DNA of 64,000 nt from an uncultured Tenacibaculum sp. (GCF_947495995.1 NZ_CANMAX010000004.1:124001-188000); one strand, 5' to 3'; shown: positions 25,247 through 35,375, numbered from the stretch's first letter. Program-made: numbers and translations. Notes: generated from the letters alone by a model not told the origin.

Positions 25247-26008
25247 ATGAGTACTAAAAAAACAGCTGTTGTTACTGGTGGAAGTAGAGGTTTAGGTAGA
25301 GAAATGATTTTAAATCTTGCTGAAAATAATTTCGATATCATATTTTCATATCATAGTAATAAAGCAAAAGCCGAAGAGGTAATTAATGAGGTAAAAGCTT
25401 TAGGAAGCGAAGCTGTTGCTTTTCCTTTTGATGCTAATAATTTAGAAAATACAACATCATTTATACAAGCTATTACAGCGTATCAAAAAGAAAAAAAAGG
25501 AACACCTAATTTTGATTTTCTAATTAATAATGCAGGAACAGGAACTTACAATTTAATAGCAGATACAACCGAAAGTCAATTTGATGAAATGTTACATGTG
25601 CATTTAAAAAGCGTTTATTTTTTAACTCAAAAAGCACTTCCTTTTTTAAATGATTCTGGTCGAATTATTAATATATCAAGTGGTTTAACACGTTTTAGTT
25701 TGCCTGGAATGTCGGCATATGCAATTATGAAATCAGCAATAGAAACTTTTACAAAATATCTAGCAAAAGAATTAGGTGAACGTAAAATTACAGCAAATGT
25801 AGTTGCACCTGGAGCTATAGCAACAGATTTTGCAGGAGGAACAAATCGAGATAATTTAGAGAAAAGAGCTATTATTGAAAATTTAACTGCGTTAGGTCGA
25901 GTAGGAGAAACGGAAGATGTTGGTGGAGTTGTTGCTTTTTTATGTTCTGAAAAAGCAAGATGGATTAATGGTCAGCGTATAGAGGTTTCTGGAGGAATGT
26001 TATTATAA
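25247..26008 (+). CDS. SDR family oxidoreductase
   Basis: 253 residues from the ATG at 25247; a TTG at 25205 would add 14 residues before the Rossmann fold and is less likely. NAD(P) binding is shown by AVVTGGSRGLGREM and FLINNAGTGTY; the catalytic Ser/Tyr/Lys are in INISSGLTR and SAYAIMKSA. The C-terminus (VAFLCSEKARWINGQRIEVSGG) is classical. The gene for an AraC regulator starts 11 bases downstream, so the pair forms an operon. The substrate is unknown. Confidence 0.92.
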   Translation: MSTKKTAVVTGGSRGLGREMILNLAENNFDIIFSYHSNKAKAEEVINEVKALGSEAVAFPFDANNLENTTSFIQAITAYQKEKKGTPNFDFLINNAGTGTYNLIADTTESQFDEMLHVHLKSVYFLTQKALPFLNDSGRIINISSGLTRFSLPGMSAYAIMKSAIETFTKYLAKELGERKITANVVAPGAIATDFAGGTNRDNLEKRAIIENLTALGRVGETEDVGGVVAFLCSEKARWINGQRIEVSGGMLL

Positions 26009-26018
26009 TTGTAGAACG

Positions 26019-26933
26019 ATGAAAAAACTACTTCATTTTAAGAAAATTTCGGATTATCATAAGTTAGCTAATTTAAAAGCTCCAGAGCATCCTTTAATTA
26101 GCTTAATTGATTACAACGAAATAAATTACCCTGAAGATATTAAAGAAATAAAATGGCGACAAGATTACTTTACTATTGGGTTGAAAAGAAATGTAGCATA
26201 TAAGTTTTTTTATGGTCAACAAGAATATGATTTTGATGAAGGTGTGATGACATTCATCGCTCCGAATCAAGTAATGAGTTTGGGTGAAAATCCGAATATC
26301 AATAAAAAACCATCAGGATGGCTTTTGTTAATTCATCCTGACTTTCTTTGGAATACTCCATTAGCATCAAAAATTAAAGATTATCATTACTTCGATTATG
26401 TGGTGAGTGAAGCATTGTTTCTTTCAGAAAAAGAAGAAAAGTTAATAATTTCTATTTTAGAAAATATTGCTACAGAGTATGCTTCGAATATTGATAAATT
26501 CAGTCAGAATATTATCGTTTCACAATTGTCGTTATTATTAAATTATGCGGAACGATTTTATGAAAGACAATTTATTACTAGAAAAATATCGAATCATAAA
26601 ATATTAAATGAGTTTGAAACCTTATTGGCGGATTCTTTTTCAAATCCAGAATTAGAAAAAAACGGTTTACCAACTGTGCAATCTATGGCAGAAAAATTAT
26701 TTGTTTCTCCTAATTACTTAACGAGTGTTTTAAAACATTTAACAGGTCAAAATACACAGCAACACATTCAAAATTCAACCATTAAAAAGGCAAAAGAAGA
26801 ATTAACAATTACAAACTTTTCTGTAAGTGAAATCGCTTATAAATTAGGATTTGAATATCCATCGTCATTTACAAAACTGTTTAAAAACAAAACAGATATG
26901 ACTCCTTCAGAATTCAGACGAAGATTTAACTAG
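26019..26933 (+). CDS. AraC family transcriptional regulator
   Basis: 304 residues with an N-terminal cupin-like sensor domain (YDFDEGVMTFIAPNQVMSLG) and a C-terminal double helix-turn-helix (residues about 200-304: SMAEKLFVSPNYLTSVLK and VSEIAYKLGFEYPSSFTKLF). It lies directly behind the SDR gene. Such SDR-AraC pairs are common in Bacteroidota, and the regulator probably controls the pair in response to the SDR substrate (inference). Confidence 0.93.
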   Translation: MKKLLHFKKISDYHKLANLKAPEHPLISLIDYNEINYPEDIKEIKWRQDYFTIGLKRNVAYKFFYGQQEYDFDEGVMTFIAPNQVMSLGENPNINKKPSGWLLLIHPDFLWNTPLASKIKDYHYFDYVVSEALFLSEKEEKLIISILENIATEYASNIDKFSQNIIVSQLSLLLNYAERFYERQFITRKISNHKILNEFETLLADSFSNPELEKNGLPTVQSMAEKLFVSPNYLTSVLKHLTGQNTQQHIQNSTIKKAKEELTITNFSVSEIAYKLGFEYPSSFTKLFKNKTDMTPSEFRRRFN

Positions 26934-26994
26934 ATTTTAAGTAAAGGAATTGTTAGTTTTTTGAGCTTTAATAGACAAAGGGAAAAACTATAAG

Positions 26995-27002
26995 TATTTT
27001 TG
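26995..27002 (+). promoter_or_regulatory. Candidate -7 element of the TlpA-like gene
   Basis: TATTTTTG is a full match to TAnnTTTG, 11 nt before the ATG at 27014, giving a very short leader. Confidence 0.5.
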
Positions 27003-27013
27003 CTTGAAATTTA

Positions 27014-27574
27014 ATGAATAACGATTTGAAAAAACATCTTACGCTATCTAACATAATTTTTATAATACTATTGTTTTTAATAGTTTATAAACCAACTAGA
27101 GCATGGTTTATTCGTCAGATTTCTTTTTCACCAAAAGTTGAAAAAGTAGAAGGTAGCGCGCGTATTTTTGATTATAACTGGAAGTTAACAGGGTTAAATA
27201 CTTACGATACCAATTTTTCTGAATTTAAAGGAAAGGTGATTTTCTTAAACTTCTGGGCAACTTGGTGTCCAACGTGTATTGCAGAATTACCTTACATACA
27301 AGAGTTCTACAACGATTATAAAGACAAAGTCGAATTCGTTTTTATAACTAATGATAGTAGAGAAACTTTAGAACAATTTTTTAGAGAAAATGATTATGAG
27401 TTTCCTGTATATCAGTCGAAGTTTGATTTCCCTAAAGAGTTACCCCCAGTTACTTCTATACCAAGAACTTTTGTGATTGATAAGCAAGGAAATATTAGAG
27501 TAGATAAATCGGGTTCTGCTAATTGGAATAGCAATAAGTTTCGAAAAAAAATAGATGAATTAGTAGAACACTAG
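27014..27574 (+). CDS. TlpA-like thiol-disulfide oxidoreductase, membrane-anchored
   Basis: 186 residues. One N-terminal transmembrane helix (NIIFIILLFLIVYKP) anchors a periplasmic thioredoxin domain. The redox motif is FWATWCPTCIAELPYIQEF, and the cis-Pro region is SIPRTFVIDKQGNI. It resembles TlpA/ResA reductases of cytochrome maturation or cell-envelope thiol reduction. It stands alone between the AraC gene and the large protease gene. Confidence 0.93.
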   Translation: MNNDLKKHLTLSNIIFIILLFLIVYKPTRAWFIRQISFSPKVEKVEGSARIFDYNWKLTGLNTYDTNFSEFKGKVIFLNFWATWCPTCIAELPYIQEFYNDYKDKVEFVFITNDSRETLEQFFRENDYEFPVYQSKFDFPKELPPVTSIPRTFVIDKQGNIRVDKSGSANWNSNKFRKKIDELVEH

Positions 27575-27690
27575 ATCTTTTTCTGAAAAACAGCTAACTA
27601 CATTATCGCAACTGAGTTGTTAAAAAATCTTAAAAAATTAATAACAACCTAGGAAAACTTTAAATTCGTTGCATAAGAAATCTTACTATA

Positions 27691-30600
27691 ATGAATTTAA
27701 AACAAACTACTTTAGTAGTATTACTATCCTTTATTGGCTTAACAACCGTGCAAGGACAGTTAATACGCAAACCAGCGATAAGTCCAGATGCTTCTCAAAT
27801 GGCTTTCAGTTATTATGGAGATATTTGGGTGTATAATCTTAACTCAAAAGATGCAAAAAGGCTAACGATACATAAAGCCTATGAAACAAATCCAGTTTGG
27901 AATCCTAAAGGAAATGAAATTGCTTTTACTTCTGATAGAAAAGGAAATAGCAACATTTTTACAACTTCAGTAAACGGAGGAGTTCCTAAACAATTAACGT
28001 ATTATCCAACAACAAACATTCCAACATCTTGGGATAAAAACGGAGATGTAATTTTTACAACTCGTCGTATTTATGCTGGTCCGGAATGGGATTTACAAAT
28101 GTATGCTGTAAATGAAAACGGAGGAACACCTACACGTTTGTTAAATGCTTATGGAGAAATGGCTACAGTATCTCCTAATGGAAAGTTAATTGCATTTACT
28201 AAAGGAGCTTGTAGAATTGCACGTGAAGATTACTCAGGTTCTGCTCAAAGAGATGTTTGGATTTACAACACGCAAACTATGAAGTATATTCAAATCACTA
28301 CAAGTAATAAAAATGATCATTCACCAGCTTGGGATGCGGATGGAAACTTATATTTCATAGGTGCTGAAAGCGGTAGATATAATATTTACAAACAAAAGAT
28401 TGCTTCAAATGGTGAAGTTAGTGGAGCTAAACAAAAGTTAACGAATTTAACTAAAAACGGAGTTCGTACATACTCTGTTAGTAATAACGGAACAATAGTA
28501 TATACTTCAGGAATTTCTGTTTTCCAATTAAAGAATGGAAGCAGTAAAAAGTTAACTATTGATATCGCTTCAGATAGTAGATTAAATTCTGAACAAACAA
28601 GAACTACAATTGGCGGTATTAGAAATTTTGCTATCTCTCCTAACGGAAAAATGGCTGCAATTGCTATCGACGGAGAAATTTTTGTAAAAGAAAATAATAA
28701 AGAAAAAAAGAGAACTAACAATGTTAGTAAAGATCCTTACAGTGATAAAAGCGTAGGGTGGTTTGATGATAAAACAGTAGTGTTTTTGTCTGATAGAGAT
28801 GGTTTATTCCAATTATACAAGGCAACTTCAGCTGATGATAAAGTAGGAATTGAAAGATCATTAAAAATTAATAACGAGAAATTAACTAGCGCAAAAGAAG
28901 ATATTCAAGGATTTATTATTTCTCCAGATCAGAAGAAAATTGCTTATCAAGTTGGTAGAGGAAAGTTAATTATTGCTGATATTGAAGATGGAAAATTAAA
29001 GAATAAGCAAACTTTTATAGATAGTTGGTCTGCGCCACAAGGCGTTTCTTGGAGTCCAGATAGTAAGTATATTGCTTATTCTCAAACGGATTTAGATTTT
29101 GATACTGAGATTTTTATTCAATCTGTTGCAGATAAGAGTAAAAAAATGAACGTAAGTATGCACCCAAGAAATGACATCAATCCAGTTTGGAGTCCAGATG
29201 GGAAGAAATTAGCATTCCTTTCAAACAGAAATGACATCAATTATGATGTTTGGATGGTTTGGTTACAAAAAGAAGATTGGGAAAAGTCAAGAATAGATCA
29301 CGAAGAAGGAGACTATTACAAGAAAGAAGATGAAAAGAAAGCTAAAGGCGATAAAAAAGATGCAGCCAAAAAGCCTAAGAAACCAAAGAAAAAATCTGTA
29401 ATTGTTAAAATAGATGAAGAGAGAATTTTTGACAGATTAGTTCAAGTTACTTCATTATCAGACGATGAATTTAGTTTAGCGTTTAGTGGAGATAGTAATT
29501 TTATGTATTATTCAGCAACAGATCCATCTTCTAAAAGAAGAAACTTATATAAAATTAAGTGGGACGGTTCTAAACCTAAAGCAATTAAAGGTGGAGCAAG
29601 AGCTGGAGGTTTTTCATTACAAAAAGGAAAATTATACTTTACTGCTGGAGGAGTTTTAAAAGAATTAAATACTAAGTCAGACAGAATTACAGTTTATCCA
29701 CATAAAGCAATATACACAAAGTATAGAGGTAAAATTAACGAACAAGTATTTAACGAAGGAATTAGAGCATTAACTGCTGGTTTTTATGATCCTAATTTCC
29801 ACGGATACGATTGGAATTCTTTAGTGAAAAGATATAAACCTTGGGTATTATCAGCTACTACAGATCAAGATTATTCGTATATGTTCAATTTATTATTAGG
29901 ACAATTAAATGCGAGTCATATGGGGTATAGAAGTTTTACTCCACCAAATCCTTCTGATAAAATTGGTTTATTAGGGTTAGATGTTACAGATACAAGTAAC
30001 GGAGCAAAAGTAAACTACGTTTTACCAAATTCTGTATCAGATAAATCTAAGAGCAAATTAAATGTAGGAGATATTATTACACATGTAAATGGAATTGAAG
30101 TTCCTAAAGGTGAAAGTTTCTATAAATCACTTAAAAACACAATTAATACTGAAACATTATTAACCTTAAGTTCTGGTAAAGAAGTTGTATTACGTCCTCA
30201 AGGAAGTTTAAGAAGATTACAATATGAAGAGTGGATTCGTTCTAGAAAAAAGTTAGTTGACCAATATTCAAACGGACAATTAGGTTATATTCATATTCAA
30301 GGAATGAATCAACCAAGTTTTGAGCGTTTCGAAAGAGAGTTAAAAGCAAGTGGTTACGGTAAAAAAGGAATCGTAATCGATGTAAGATACAACGGTGGTG
30401 GATGGACTACTGATAGATTAATGGCAGTTTTAAATGTAAAGCAACATGCTTATACCGTTCCAAGAGGAGCAACAAAGTCATTAAAGAATCATAAGAAATT
30501 CGAAAATCATTATCCTTATAACGAAAGAGCAATATTATCTGTAAACATAAAGCCAGTTGTTGCTTTATGTAACGAGAATAGCTACTCAAATGCAGAAATT

Positions 30601-30873
30601 TTCGCACATGCGTTTAAGAATTTAGGGTTAGGTAAATTAGTAGGACAGCCTTCATTTGGAGCTGTAATTTCTACTGGTGGAGCAGGATTACAAAACGGAT
30701 TTATCCGTATGCCTTTTAGAGCATGGTTTGTAAAACAATCAGGAAAAAATATGGAAAATGAAGCGCCAGCTGTTCCAGATTTCTTAGTGAAAAACGCTCC
30801 AGGATGGAAAGATAGAGGAGAAGATGCTCAGCTTAAAAAAGCTGTAGATGTTTTACTACAAGATATTAAGTAG
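27691..30873 (+). CDS. Tricorn-like S41 family protease
   Basis: 1060 residues with a signal peptide (ending TTVQG). The first part is a PD40/WD40-like beta propeller (IRKPAISPDASQMAFSYYGDI; repeated ISPDQKKIAY and WSPDGKKLAF blocks), then a Lys-rich linker (about residues 545-575), a second propeller-like region, a PDZ-like domain (VNYVLPNSVSDKSKSKLNVGD) and a C-terminal S41 peptidase domain. Catalytic-region motifs are GIVIDVRYNGGGW and NENSYSNAEIFAHAF near residue 962. It probably degrades peptides in the periplasm. A strong terminator follows. Confidence 0.92.
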   Translation: MNLKQTTLVVLLSFIGLTTVQGQLIRKPAISPDASQMAFSYYGDIWVYNLNSKDAKRLTIHKAYETNPVWNPKGNEIAFTSDRKGNSNIFTTSVNGGVPKQLTYYPTTNIPTSWDKNGDVIFTTRRIYAGPEWDLQMYAVNENGGTPTRLLNAYGEMATVSPNGKLIAFTKGACRIAREDYSGSAQRDVWIYNTQTMKYIQITTSNKNDHSPAWDADGNLYFIGAESGRYNIYKQKIASNGEVSGAKQKLTNLTKNGVRTYSVSNNGTIVYTSGISVFQLKNGSSKKLTIDIASDSRLNSEQTRTTIGGIRNFAISPNGKMAAIAIDGEIFVKENNKEKKRTNNVSKDPYSDKSVGWFDDKTVVFLSDRDGLFQLYKATSADDKVGIERSLKINNEKLTSAKEDIQGFIISPDQKKIAYQVGRGKLIIADIEDGKLKNKQTFIDSWSAPQGVSWSPDSKYIAYSQTDLDFDTEIFIQSVADKSKKMNVSMHPRNDINPVWSPDGKKLAFLSNRNDINYDVWMVWLQKEDWEKSRIDHEEGDYYKKEDEKKAKGDKKDAAKKPKKPKKKSVIVKIDEERIFDRLVQVTSLSDDEFSLAFSGDSNFMYYSATDPSSKRRNLYKIKWDGSKPKAIKGGARAGGFSLQKGKLYFTAGGVLKELNTKSDRITVYPHKAIYTKYRGKINEQVFNEGIRALTAGFYDPNFHGYDWNSLVKRYKPWVLSATTDQDYSYMFNLLLGQLNASHMGYRSFTPPNPSDKIGLLGLDVTDTSNGAKVNYVLPNSVSDKSKSKLNVGDIITHVNGIEVPKGESFYKSLKNTINTETLLTLSSGKEVVLRPQGSLRRLQYEEWIRSRKKLVDQYSNGQLGYIHIQGMNQPSFERFERELKASGYGKKGIVIDVRYNGGGWTTDRLMAVLNVKQHAYTVPRGATKSLKNHKKFENHYPYNERAILSVNIKPVVALCNENSYSNAEIFAHAFKNLGLGKLVGQPSFGAVISTGGAGLQNGFIRMPFRAWFVKQSGKNMENEAPAVPDFLVKNAPGWKDRGEDAQLKKAVDVLLQDIK

Positions 30874-30896
30874 AAAAAGAAAATTTTAATTTTCTG

Positions 30897-30929
30897 AAAA
30901 GCGAAGTTGTAAAAAACTTCGCTTTTTTT
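30897..30929 (+). terminator. Terminator between the tricorn-like gene and recQ
   Basis: AAAAGCGAAGTT and AACTTCGCTTTT pair around GTAAAA, followed by T-rich sequence. Confidence 0.9.
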
Positions 30930-30934
30930 ATGCT

Positions 30935-30942
30935 TATTTTTG
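30935..30942 (+). promoter_or_regulatory. -7 promoter element of recQ, leaderless spacing
   Basis: TATTTTTG is exactly 4 nt (CCGA) from the ATG at 30947, which predicts a leaderless mRNA. It begins 6 nt after the upstream terminator. Confidence 0.6.
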
Positions 30943-30946
30943 CCGA

Positions 30947-33052
30947 ATGGAATACCAAGAAGTAGAATTGTTAGAGAAGTTAAAGACGAACTTTGGTTAT
31001 GATAGTTTTCGATTAAATCAGCAAAAAATAATTACAAATATCTTAGAAAAGCAAGATACGTTAGTAATTATGCCAACAGGTGGAGGTAAATCGATTTGTT
31101 ATCAATTACCAGCTTTATTTTTCGAAGGAGTTACTTTGGTTATTTCGCCTTTAATTGCCTTAATGAAAGATCAGGTTGATAGTTTAAAGGCAAATGGTAT
31201 TCCAGCAATGTATTACAACAGTAGTCAATCTAAAGAAGATCAAGATGCTGTTTTTAGTGCTGTTGCAGAAAGAAAAATTAAACTGTTATATGTTGCACCT
31301 GAAAGTTTACCATTACTTCAAAATATTTTAAATCAAACCTACGTAAGTGCTATAGCTATTGATGAAGCGCACTGTATTTCTTCTTGGGGACATGATTTTA
31401 GACCTTCGTACAAGCAACTTGCTTTTTTAAAAAAATCGTTACCAGAAGTTCCAATTGTTGCATTAACGGCTACTGCAGATAAAGCTACTCAAGAAGATAT
31501 TGTAGAGCAATTAGTAATTCCTCATGCGACGCGTTTTATTAGTTCATTCAATAGAGCTAATATTAGTTTAGAAGTTCGTCCAGGAAATGAAAGAATTAAG
31601 CAGATTGTAAATTTTATAAAAAGAGCTCCAGATGAAGCTGGGATTATTTATTGTTTAAGTAGAAAAGCTACAGAACAATTAGCAAGAAAATTACAAGAAC
31701 AAAATATAGATGCAAGAGCATATCATGCAGGATTATCTTTTGAAGAACGAGCAAAAACACAAGAAGCTTTTGTAAAAGACGACGTTCAAATCATTTGTGC
31801 AACTATTGCTTTCGGAATGGGAATTGATAAATCGAATGTACGTTGGGTGATTCATTATAATATGCCTAAAAATATAGAAGGCTATTATCAGGAAATAGGA
31901 CGTTCAGGAAGAGATGGATTACCAGCGAAAGCATTGTTATTTCATAGTTATGCAGATGTAATACAATTACGTCAGTTTATAGAAAATACAACAAATAAAG
32001 AAGTTCAAGAAGCAAAACTAGACCGAATGAAACAGTTTGCAGAAGCGACTGTTTGTAGAAGGAAAATCTTATTGAGTTACTTTGGAGAATTGATTGAAGA
32101 AAACTGTGGAAATTGTGATGTATGTAAAAATCCACCTCAGTTTTTCGACGGAACTGTAATTGCTCAAAAAGCCTTGTCAGCAATTTTTAGGTTGAAAGGA
32201 AAAGAAGCCATGGGAACAGTGATTGATGTTCTTAGAGGAGCACAAAACGCTACAGTATTAGATAAAAATTACAATACTTTGAAAACTTATGGAGTAGGAA
32301 GAGATATTTCATGGAGAGATTGGCAACATTATTTAGTTCAATTAGCAAATCAAGGTTATTGCCAAATTGCTTTTCATTTAAATAATGCATTACAGTTAAC
32401 AGACTTCTCTAAAAAGGTATTATTCGATGGAGAAAAGATTCAATTAACAGCGCCAGTAGAAGTTAAGAAAGAAGAAAGGAGAGTTGCTTCAAAAAGTACA
32501 AAAACTGCGGCGAAAGATACTTTATTCGAACGTTTAAGAGCATTACGTTATCGAATTGCAACTGAAGAAAATATAGCTGCTTATTTAGTTTTTAACGATG
32601 CGACATTAAGAGAAATAGAAAAAGAACGTCCGTTAACAGATAATGAGTTCTTAGCTGTAAGTGGAGTAGGGCAGCGTAAACTTGAAGTTTATGGAGGAGA
32701 ATTTATGGAAGAAATTAAAAATTTCCTTCAAGAAAAAAAGAGAGGGAAAAAGAATACGGCTTTAGAAACATATAAATTATACAGCCAAGGTTTAACTATT
32801 GAAGAAATAGCAGAAGCTAGAGCTTTAAAAACACCAACTATATTTTCTCATTTATCGAAACTATATCTAGAAGGAAAGGATATTAATTTAGATCAGTTTA
32901 CTTCACCAGAAACAATAAAAGAAGTAGCAAATGCTAAGAAAGTATTGAAAAACGAAACAGCATTAAAACCATATTTCGAATTTCTAGGAGAGAAAGTTCC
33001 TTATGAACAAATTCGAGTTGCATTAACTATTTTACAGAAGAAATCAGTTTAA
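30947..33052 (+). CDS. recQ: ATP-dependent DNA helicase RecQ
   Basis: 701 residues. Helicase motif I is [16 protein letters not shown] (near residue 42), motif [19 protein letters not shown], motif [14 protein letters not shown] and motif [13 protein letters not shown] zinc-binding region (CRRKILL, then CGNCDVC) and winged helix follow. An HRDC domain lies near residues 525-600, and a C-terminal helix-turn-helix ([20 protein letters not shown]) resembles the HTH_40 domain of longer RecQ proteins. It unwinds DNA in recombination repair. Confidence 0.96.
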   Translation: MEYQEVELLEKLKTNFGYDSFRLNQQKIITNILEKQDTLVIMPTGGGKSICYQLPALFFEGVTLVISPLIALMKDQVDSLKANGIPAMYYNSSQSKEDQDAVFSAVAERKIKLLYVAPESLPLLQNILNQTYVSAIAIDEAHCISSWGHDFRPSYKQLAFLKKSLPEVPIVALTATADKATQEDIVEQLVIPHATRFISSFNRANISLEVRPGNERIKQIVNFIKRAPDEAGIIYCLSRKATEQLARKLQEQNIDARAYHAGLSFEERAKTQEAFVKDDVQIICATIAFGMGIDKSNVRWVIHYNMPKNIEGYYQEIGRSGRDGLPAKALLFHSYADVIQLRQFIENTTNKEVQEAKLDRMKQFAEATVCRRKILLSYFGELIEENCGNCDVCKNPPQFFDGTVIAQKALSAIFRLKGKEAMGTVIDVLRGAQNATVLDKNYNTLKTYGVGRDISWRDWQHYLVQLANQGYCQIAFHLNNALQLTDFSKKVLFDGEKIQLTAPVEVKKEERRVASKSTKTAAKDTLFERLRALRYRIATEENIAAYLVFNDATLREIEKERPLTDNEFLAVSGVGQRKLEVYGGEFMEEIKNFLQEKKRGKKNTALETYKLYSQGLTIEEIAEARALKTPTIFSHLSKLYLEGKDINLDQFTSPETIKEVANAKKVLKNETALKPYFEFLGEKVPYEQIRVALTILQKKSV

Positions 33053-33063
33053 AAATAAAAATT

Positions 33064-33087
33064 GTCATCCTAGTTTGCTAAGATGAC
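33064..33087. terminator. Hairpin between recQ and the convergent membrane-protein gene
   Basis: GTCATCCTAG and CTAAGATGAC form a 10-bp stem with one mismatch and loop TTTG. It lies 12 nt after the recQ stop and 10 nt past the end of the opposing gene. The T run is poor, so it may be a terminator or a remnant of the GTCAT palindromic repeats. Confidence 0.55.
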
Positions 33088-33096
33088 GATTATAAT

Positions 33097-33717
33097 TTAT
33101 TCGTTTTTTAAACCTTCTATTTCGTTAATAAGGTCGTCTAGTTTAGAAAATAATGTAGCGTATAATAATTTGGTAGAAAGTTTAAAAGCTATCATTGAAA
33201 TTATAGAAACGATAATTGCAACAGATCCTCCAATACCAATAATTTCTAATAAGGTAGTTTCACTATTTATAAATTTAGATAAAAAGCTATTTTCCTTCAG
33301 AAAAAAGGCTAAAATAAAAATAGATAAAACTACAAACGGAATTACAAAAATGAACATTCGTTTCGTTGCTAAAGAAACTGATTTAATCACTTTTCGATAA
33401 TTTTTTAAATACGTTAAATTATCAGATTTTACATCTAAACTAGAAAATCTACGTAGTAATCTATTGTTATAATAATACAAGCAAAGGATTAAAATTGTAC
33501 CATATAAACCAATAATGGTTTCCGATAAAAGTATGCCTCCAATAGCTACAATTCCAGCCATTGGTAATAAACCTCTGTTATCAAACTCATAAGTTCGTTT
33601 AATTTTGCTAACAATAGATTTAGATTTCTGATTATATAAATTATTAATTCTAGGAGCAATTAAAGATTGTTCATCAATAAAAGCTTCATTCCATATCTTT
33701 TCAATTGATTTTTCCAT
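33097..33717 (-). CDS. Membrane protein partner of the ECF sigma factor (putative anti-sigma)
   Basis: 206 residues. The cytosolic N-terminus (about 50 residues) is followed by about four transmembrane helices (LLPMAGIVAIGGILL, GTILILCLYYY, MFIFVIPFVVLSIFILAFFL, IGIGGSVAIIVSIISMIAF) and a charged C-terminus. It overlaps the ECF sigma gene by 17 bases, so the two are translationally coupled. Position and topology suggest an anti-sigma or sensor role; no zinc-finger anti-sigma motif is visible. Confidence 0.7.
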   Translation of the reverse strand: MEKSIEKIWNEAFIDEQSLIAPRINNLYNQKSKSIVSKIKRTYEFDNRGLLPMAGIVAIGGILLSETIIGLYGTILILCLYYYNNRLLRRFSSLDVKSDNLTYLKNYRKVIKSVSLATKRMFIFVIPFVVLSIFILAFFLKENSFLSKFINSETTLLEIIGIGGSVAIIVSIISMIAFKLSTKLLYATLFSKLDDLINEIEGLKNE

Positions 33718-34183
33718 CTAATATTTTTTTTAATTGTTTTTTTATTCTGTTTATACGTACTGCTATATTGTTAGCGCTAGTTCCAATAATTGCAGCAATT
33801 TCTTTGTAAGGATTTTCTTCAAGATGCAATAAAATTATAGCTCTATCTACTTCAGATAATTTTTTAATTGCAGCATAAAGTAAGTTCAAATGCTCGTTTT
33901 CAAAAGCTTTATTATTTTCAGAAAGCTCAGAGAAATGTTCTGTATTTATAGGCTTTCTTTTGTTCTTTTTATCTAATGTTAAACAAACATTTAAGGTAAT
34001 TCGATACACCCATGTAGACCATTTTGACTTTTCTTGAAATGCAGCTCTACTTTTCCAAATTTGTAGACAAGCTTCTTGATAAAAATCTTCAAAATCTTCT
34101 TGAGAGTTTGTATATGCTCTACAGATTTTAATAATGATTCCTGCATGAGGCAGAATTGATGATATGTAAAAATCGTTACTCAA
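33701..34183 (-). CDS. ECF RNA polymerase sigma factor
   Basis: 160 residues. Region 2 reads RAYTNSQEDFEDFYQEACLQIWKSR, and region 4 has YKEIAAIIGTSANNIAVRINRIKKQL. The start is TTG at 34183; no ATG is available before the upstream in-frame stop, and the N-terminus from this TTG agrees with the family. The paired membrane protein overlaps its 3' end. Its regulon is not visible here. The 284-base gap upstream (34184-34467) is AT-rich and otherwise holds only the GbsR promoter and operator. Confidence 0.9.
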   Translation of the reverse strand: MSNDFYISSILPHAGIIIKICRAYTNSQEDFEDFYQEACLQIWKSRAAFQEKSKWSTWVYRITLNVCLTLDKKNKRKPINTEHFSELSENNKAFENEHLNLLYAAIKKLSEVDRAIILLHLEENPYKEIAAIIGTSANNIAVRINRIKKQLKKILDGKIN

Positions 34184-34421
34184 AAAATATATTTTACATG
34201 ATTAGTAAATCCTGATTTAAAAATATTACACAAGAATAAAAAAAATAAAAATTAATAAGTTATTTATGATATTATCTGGAATTATATTTTACTTTATTTA
34301 TTGAGATTAATATATTATATAGTGCTTTGTAATGAATGTATCTTTTGTACTATTTTTTAGGCTTATTTAACTTGGATTTTAGAAATAAGTTGCGTAGTAA
34401 TGGAAAACAAAAATATTTTAT

Positions 34422-34439
34422 TTTCAATAATTTTTGAAA
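34422..34439. promoter_or_regulatory. Candidate GbsR/MarR operator, copy 1
   Basis: TTTCAATAATTTTTGAAA, an inverted repeat TTTCA-N8-TGAAA. It overlaps the -33 TTTG (34433-34436) of the gbsR-type gene's own promoter, which suggests autoregulation. The identical 18-mer recurs at 35376, and a one-base variant lies at 34993. Confidence 0.6.
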
Positions 34440-34463
34440 GTTTAGAAAAAACATATATATTTG
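34433..34463 (+). promoter_or_regulatory. Promoter of the GbsR/MarR regulator gene, leaderless spacing
   Basis: A -33 TTTG (34433-34436) and -7 TATATTTG (34456-34463) are separated by 19 nt. The -7 is exactly 4 nt before the ATG at 34468. Confidence 0.7.
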
Positions 34464-34467
34464 TCGC

Positions 34468-34974
34468 ATGAAGTTAGAAGACGCAAAAATAAAGTACATA
34501 CAAACTTGGGGTAGTTTAGCAACAAGTTGGGGTATAAATAAAACGATGGCTCAAGTACATGCGTTACTACTAGCGACTAATGAAGCTTTATCTGCAGATG
34601 AAATTATGGAAGCTTTAAAAATTTCTCGTGGAAATGTAAACATGAATGTTCGTGCATTAATCGATTGGGGAATTGTAAGAAAAGAGTTTGTAGCAGGAGA
34701 GCGCAAAGAATTTTTTGTAGCTGACAAAGATATTTGGGAGCTATTTAAACAAGTAACCAAAGAGCGTAAGAAAAGAGAAATTGAACCTGTATTAAAAGTA
34801 TTAGAAGAGTTACAAAACGATGTAAGTGAAAATTCTGAAGACGCTGAGGTTTTTCGTAAACTAATGAAAGATATTTTATCTGTAACAGGAATGTTTAACG
34901 GTTTATTAGAAAAGGCAATTAAAGCAGACGAGCATTGGTTATTATCTAATTTTACAAGATTAATTAAGAAATAA
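34468..34974 (+). CDS. GbsR/MarR family transcriptional regulator
   Basis: 168 residues. A winged-helix protein of the GbsR/MarR group: YIQTWGSLATSWGINKTMAQVHALLL, then LKISRGNVNMNVRALIDWGIV as the recognition region, and the wing RKEFVAGERKEFF. The C-terminal part is helical and probably dimerises. It heads a series of colinear genes up to 39195. An 18-bp palindrome overlaps its promoter and recurs before the next two genes, the best candidate for its binding site. Confidence 0.9.
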   Translation: MKLEDAKIKYIQTWGSLATSWGINKTMAQVHALLLATNEALSADEIMEALKISRGNVNMNVRALIDWGIVRKEFVAGERKEFFVADKDIWELFKQVTKERKKREIEPVLKVLEELQNDVSENSEDAEVFRKLMKDILSVTGMFNGLLEKAIKADEHWLLSNFTRLIKK

Positions 34975-34992
34975 AAAAATTTAAAAACAAGC

Positions 34993-35010
34993 TTTCAATA
35001 ATTTCTGAAA
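34993..35010. promoter_or_regulatory. Candidate GbsR/MarR operator, copy 2
   Basis: TTTCAATAATTTCTGAAA, one base different from copies 1 and 3. It ends 2 nt before the ATG at 35013. Confidence 0.5.
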
Positions 35011-35012
35011 CT

Positions 35013-35357
35013 ATGAAATATATAAATAGAATATTTGTCATAATCTTCACATTACTACTATTATTGGGAATTGTTGATATAAATAATTTGATTTTTGCCA
35101 CTTTATTTGCTATTCCTTTAGGGTTTTGTCAGGTTTTAGTTTGTATAGCTATACTTTTTAAGTGGAAAATTTTAAGTAGAAGAAGCAAAGTTTTTGAAGT
35201 CATTTACTTTTCTCTTGTTACTTTTTATTTTGTTACGTGGCATTTTTTTATGTCTTACCCAACGGCAAGTATATCCAAAGAGCTATTTTTTAATATAATG
35301 CCAATTATTTTAGCTTTTTCTGTAACTCTATTTCTTGAAAACTTAAAATTAGAGTAA
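35013..35357 (+). CDS. Small membrane protein, unknown function
   Basis: 114 residues with about four hydrophobic helices (IFVIIFTLLLLLGIV, LIFATLFAIPLGFCQVLVCIAIL, VIYFSLVTFYFVTWHFFM, MPIILAFSVTLFL). No recognised domain. It lies between the GbsR/MarR regulator and the DCC-type oxidoreductase, each gap holding the same palindrome, so it is probably part of the same regulon. Confidence 0.65.
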   Translation: MKYINRIFVIIFTLLLLLGIVDINNLIFATLFAIPLGFCQVLVCIAILFKWKILSRRSKVFEVIYFSLVTFYFVTWHFFMSYPTASISKELFFNIMPIILAFSVTLFLENLKLE

Positions 35358-35375
35358 AAAAATTTGATTATTAAC

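Noticed and set aside
33064..33087. Full member of the palindromic repeat family
   Set aside because: It has GTCATC/GATGAC arms but is only 24 bases with no repeat body; a hairpin or terminator between convergent genes is the simpler reading.
33083..33400. Plus-strand frame opposite the ECF-partner membrane protein
   Set aside because: Antisense to a gene that overlaps its sigma factor; the minus-strand protein has clear membrane helices and context.
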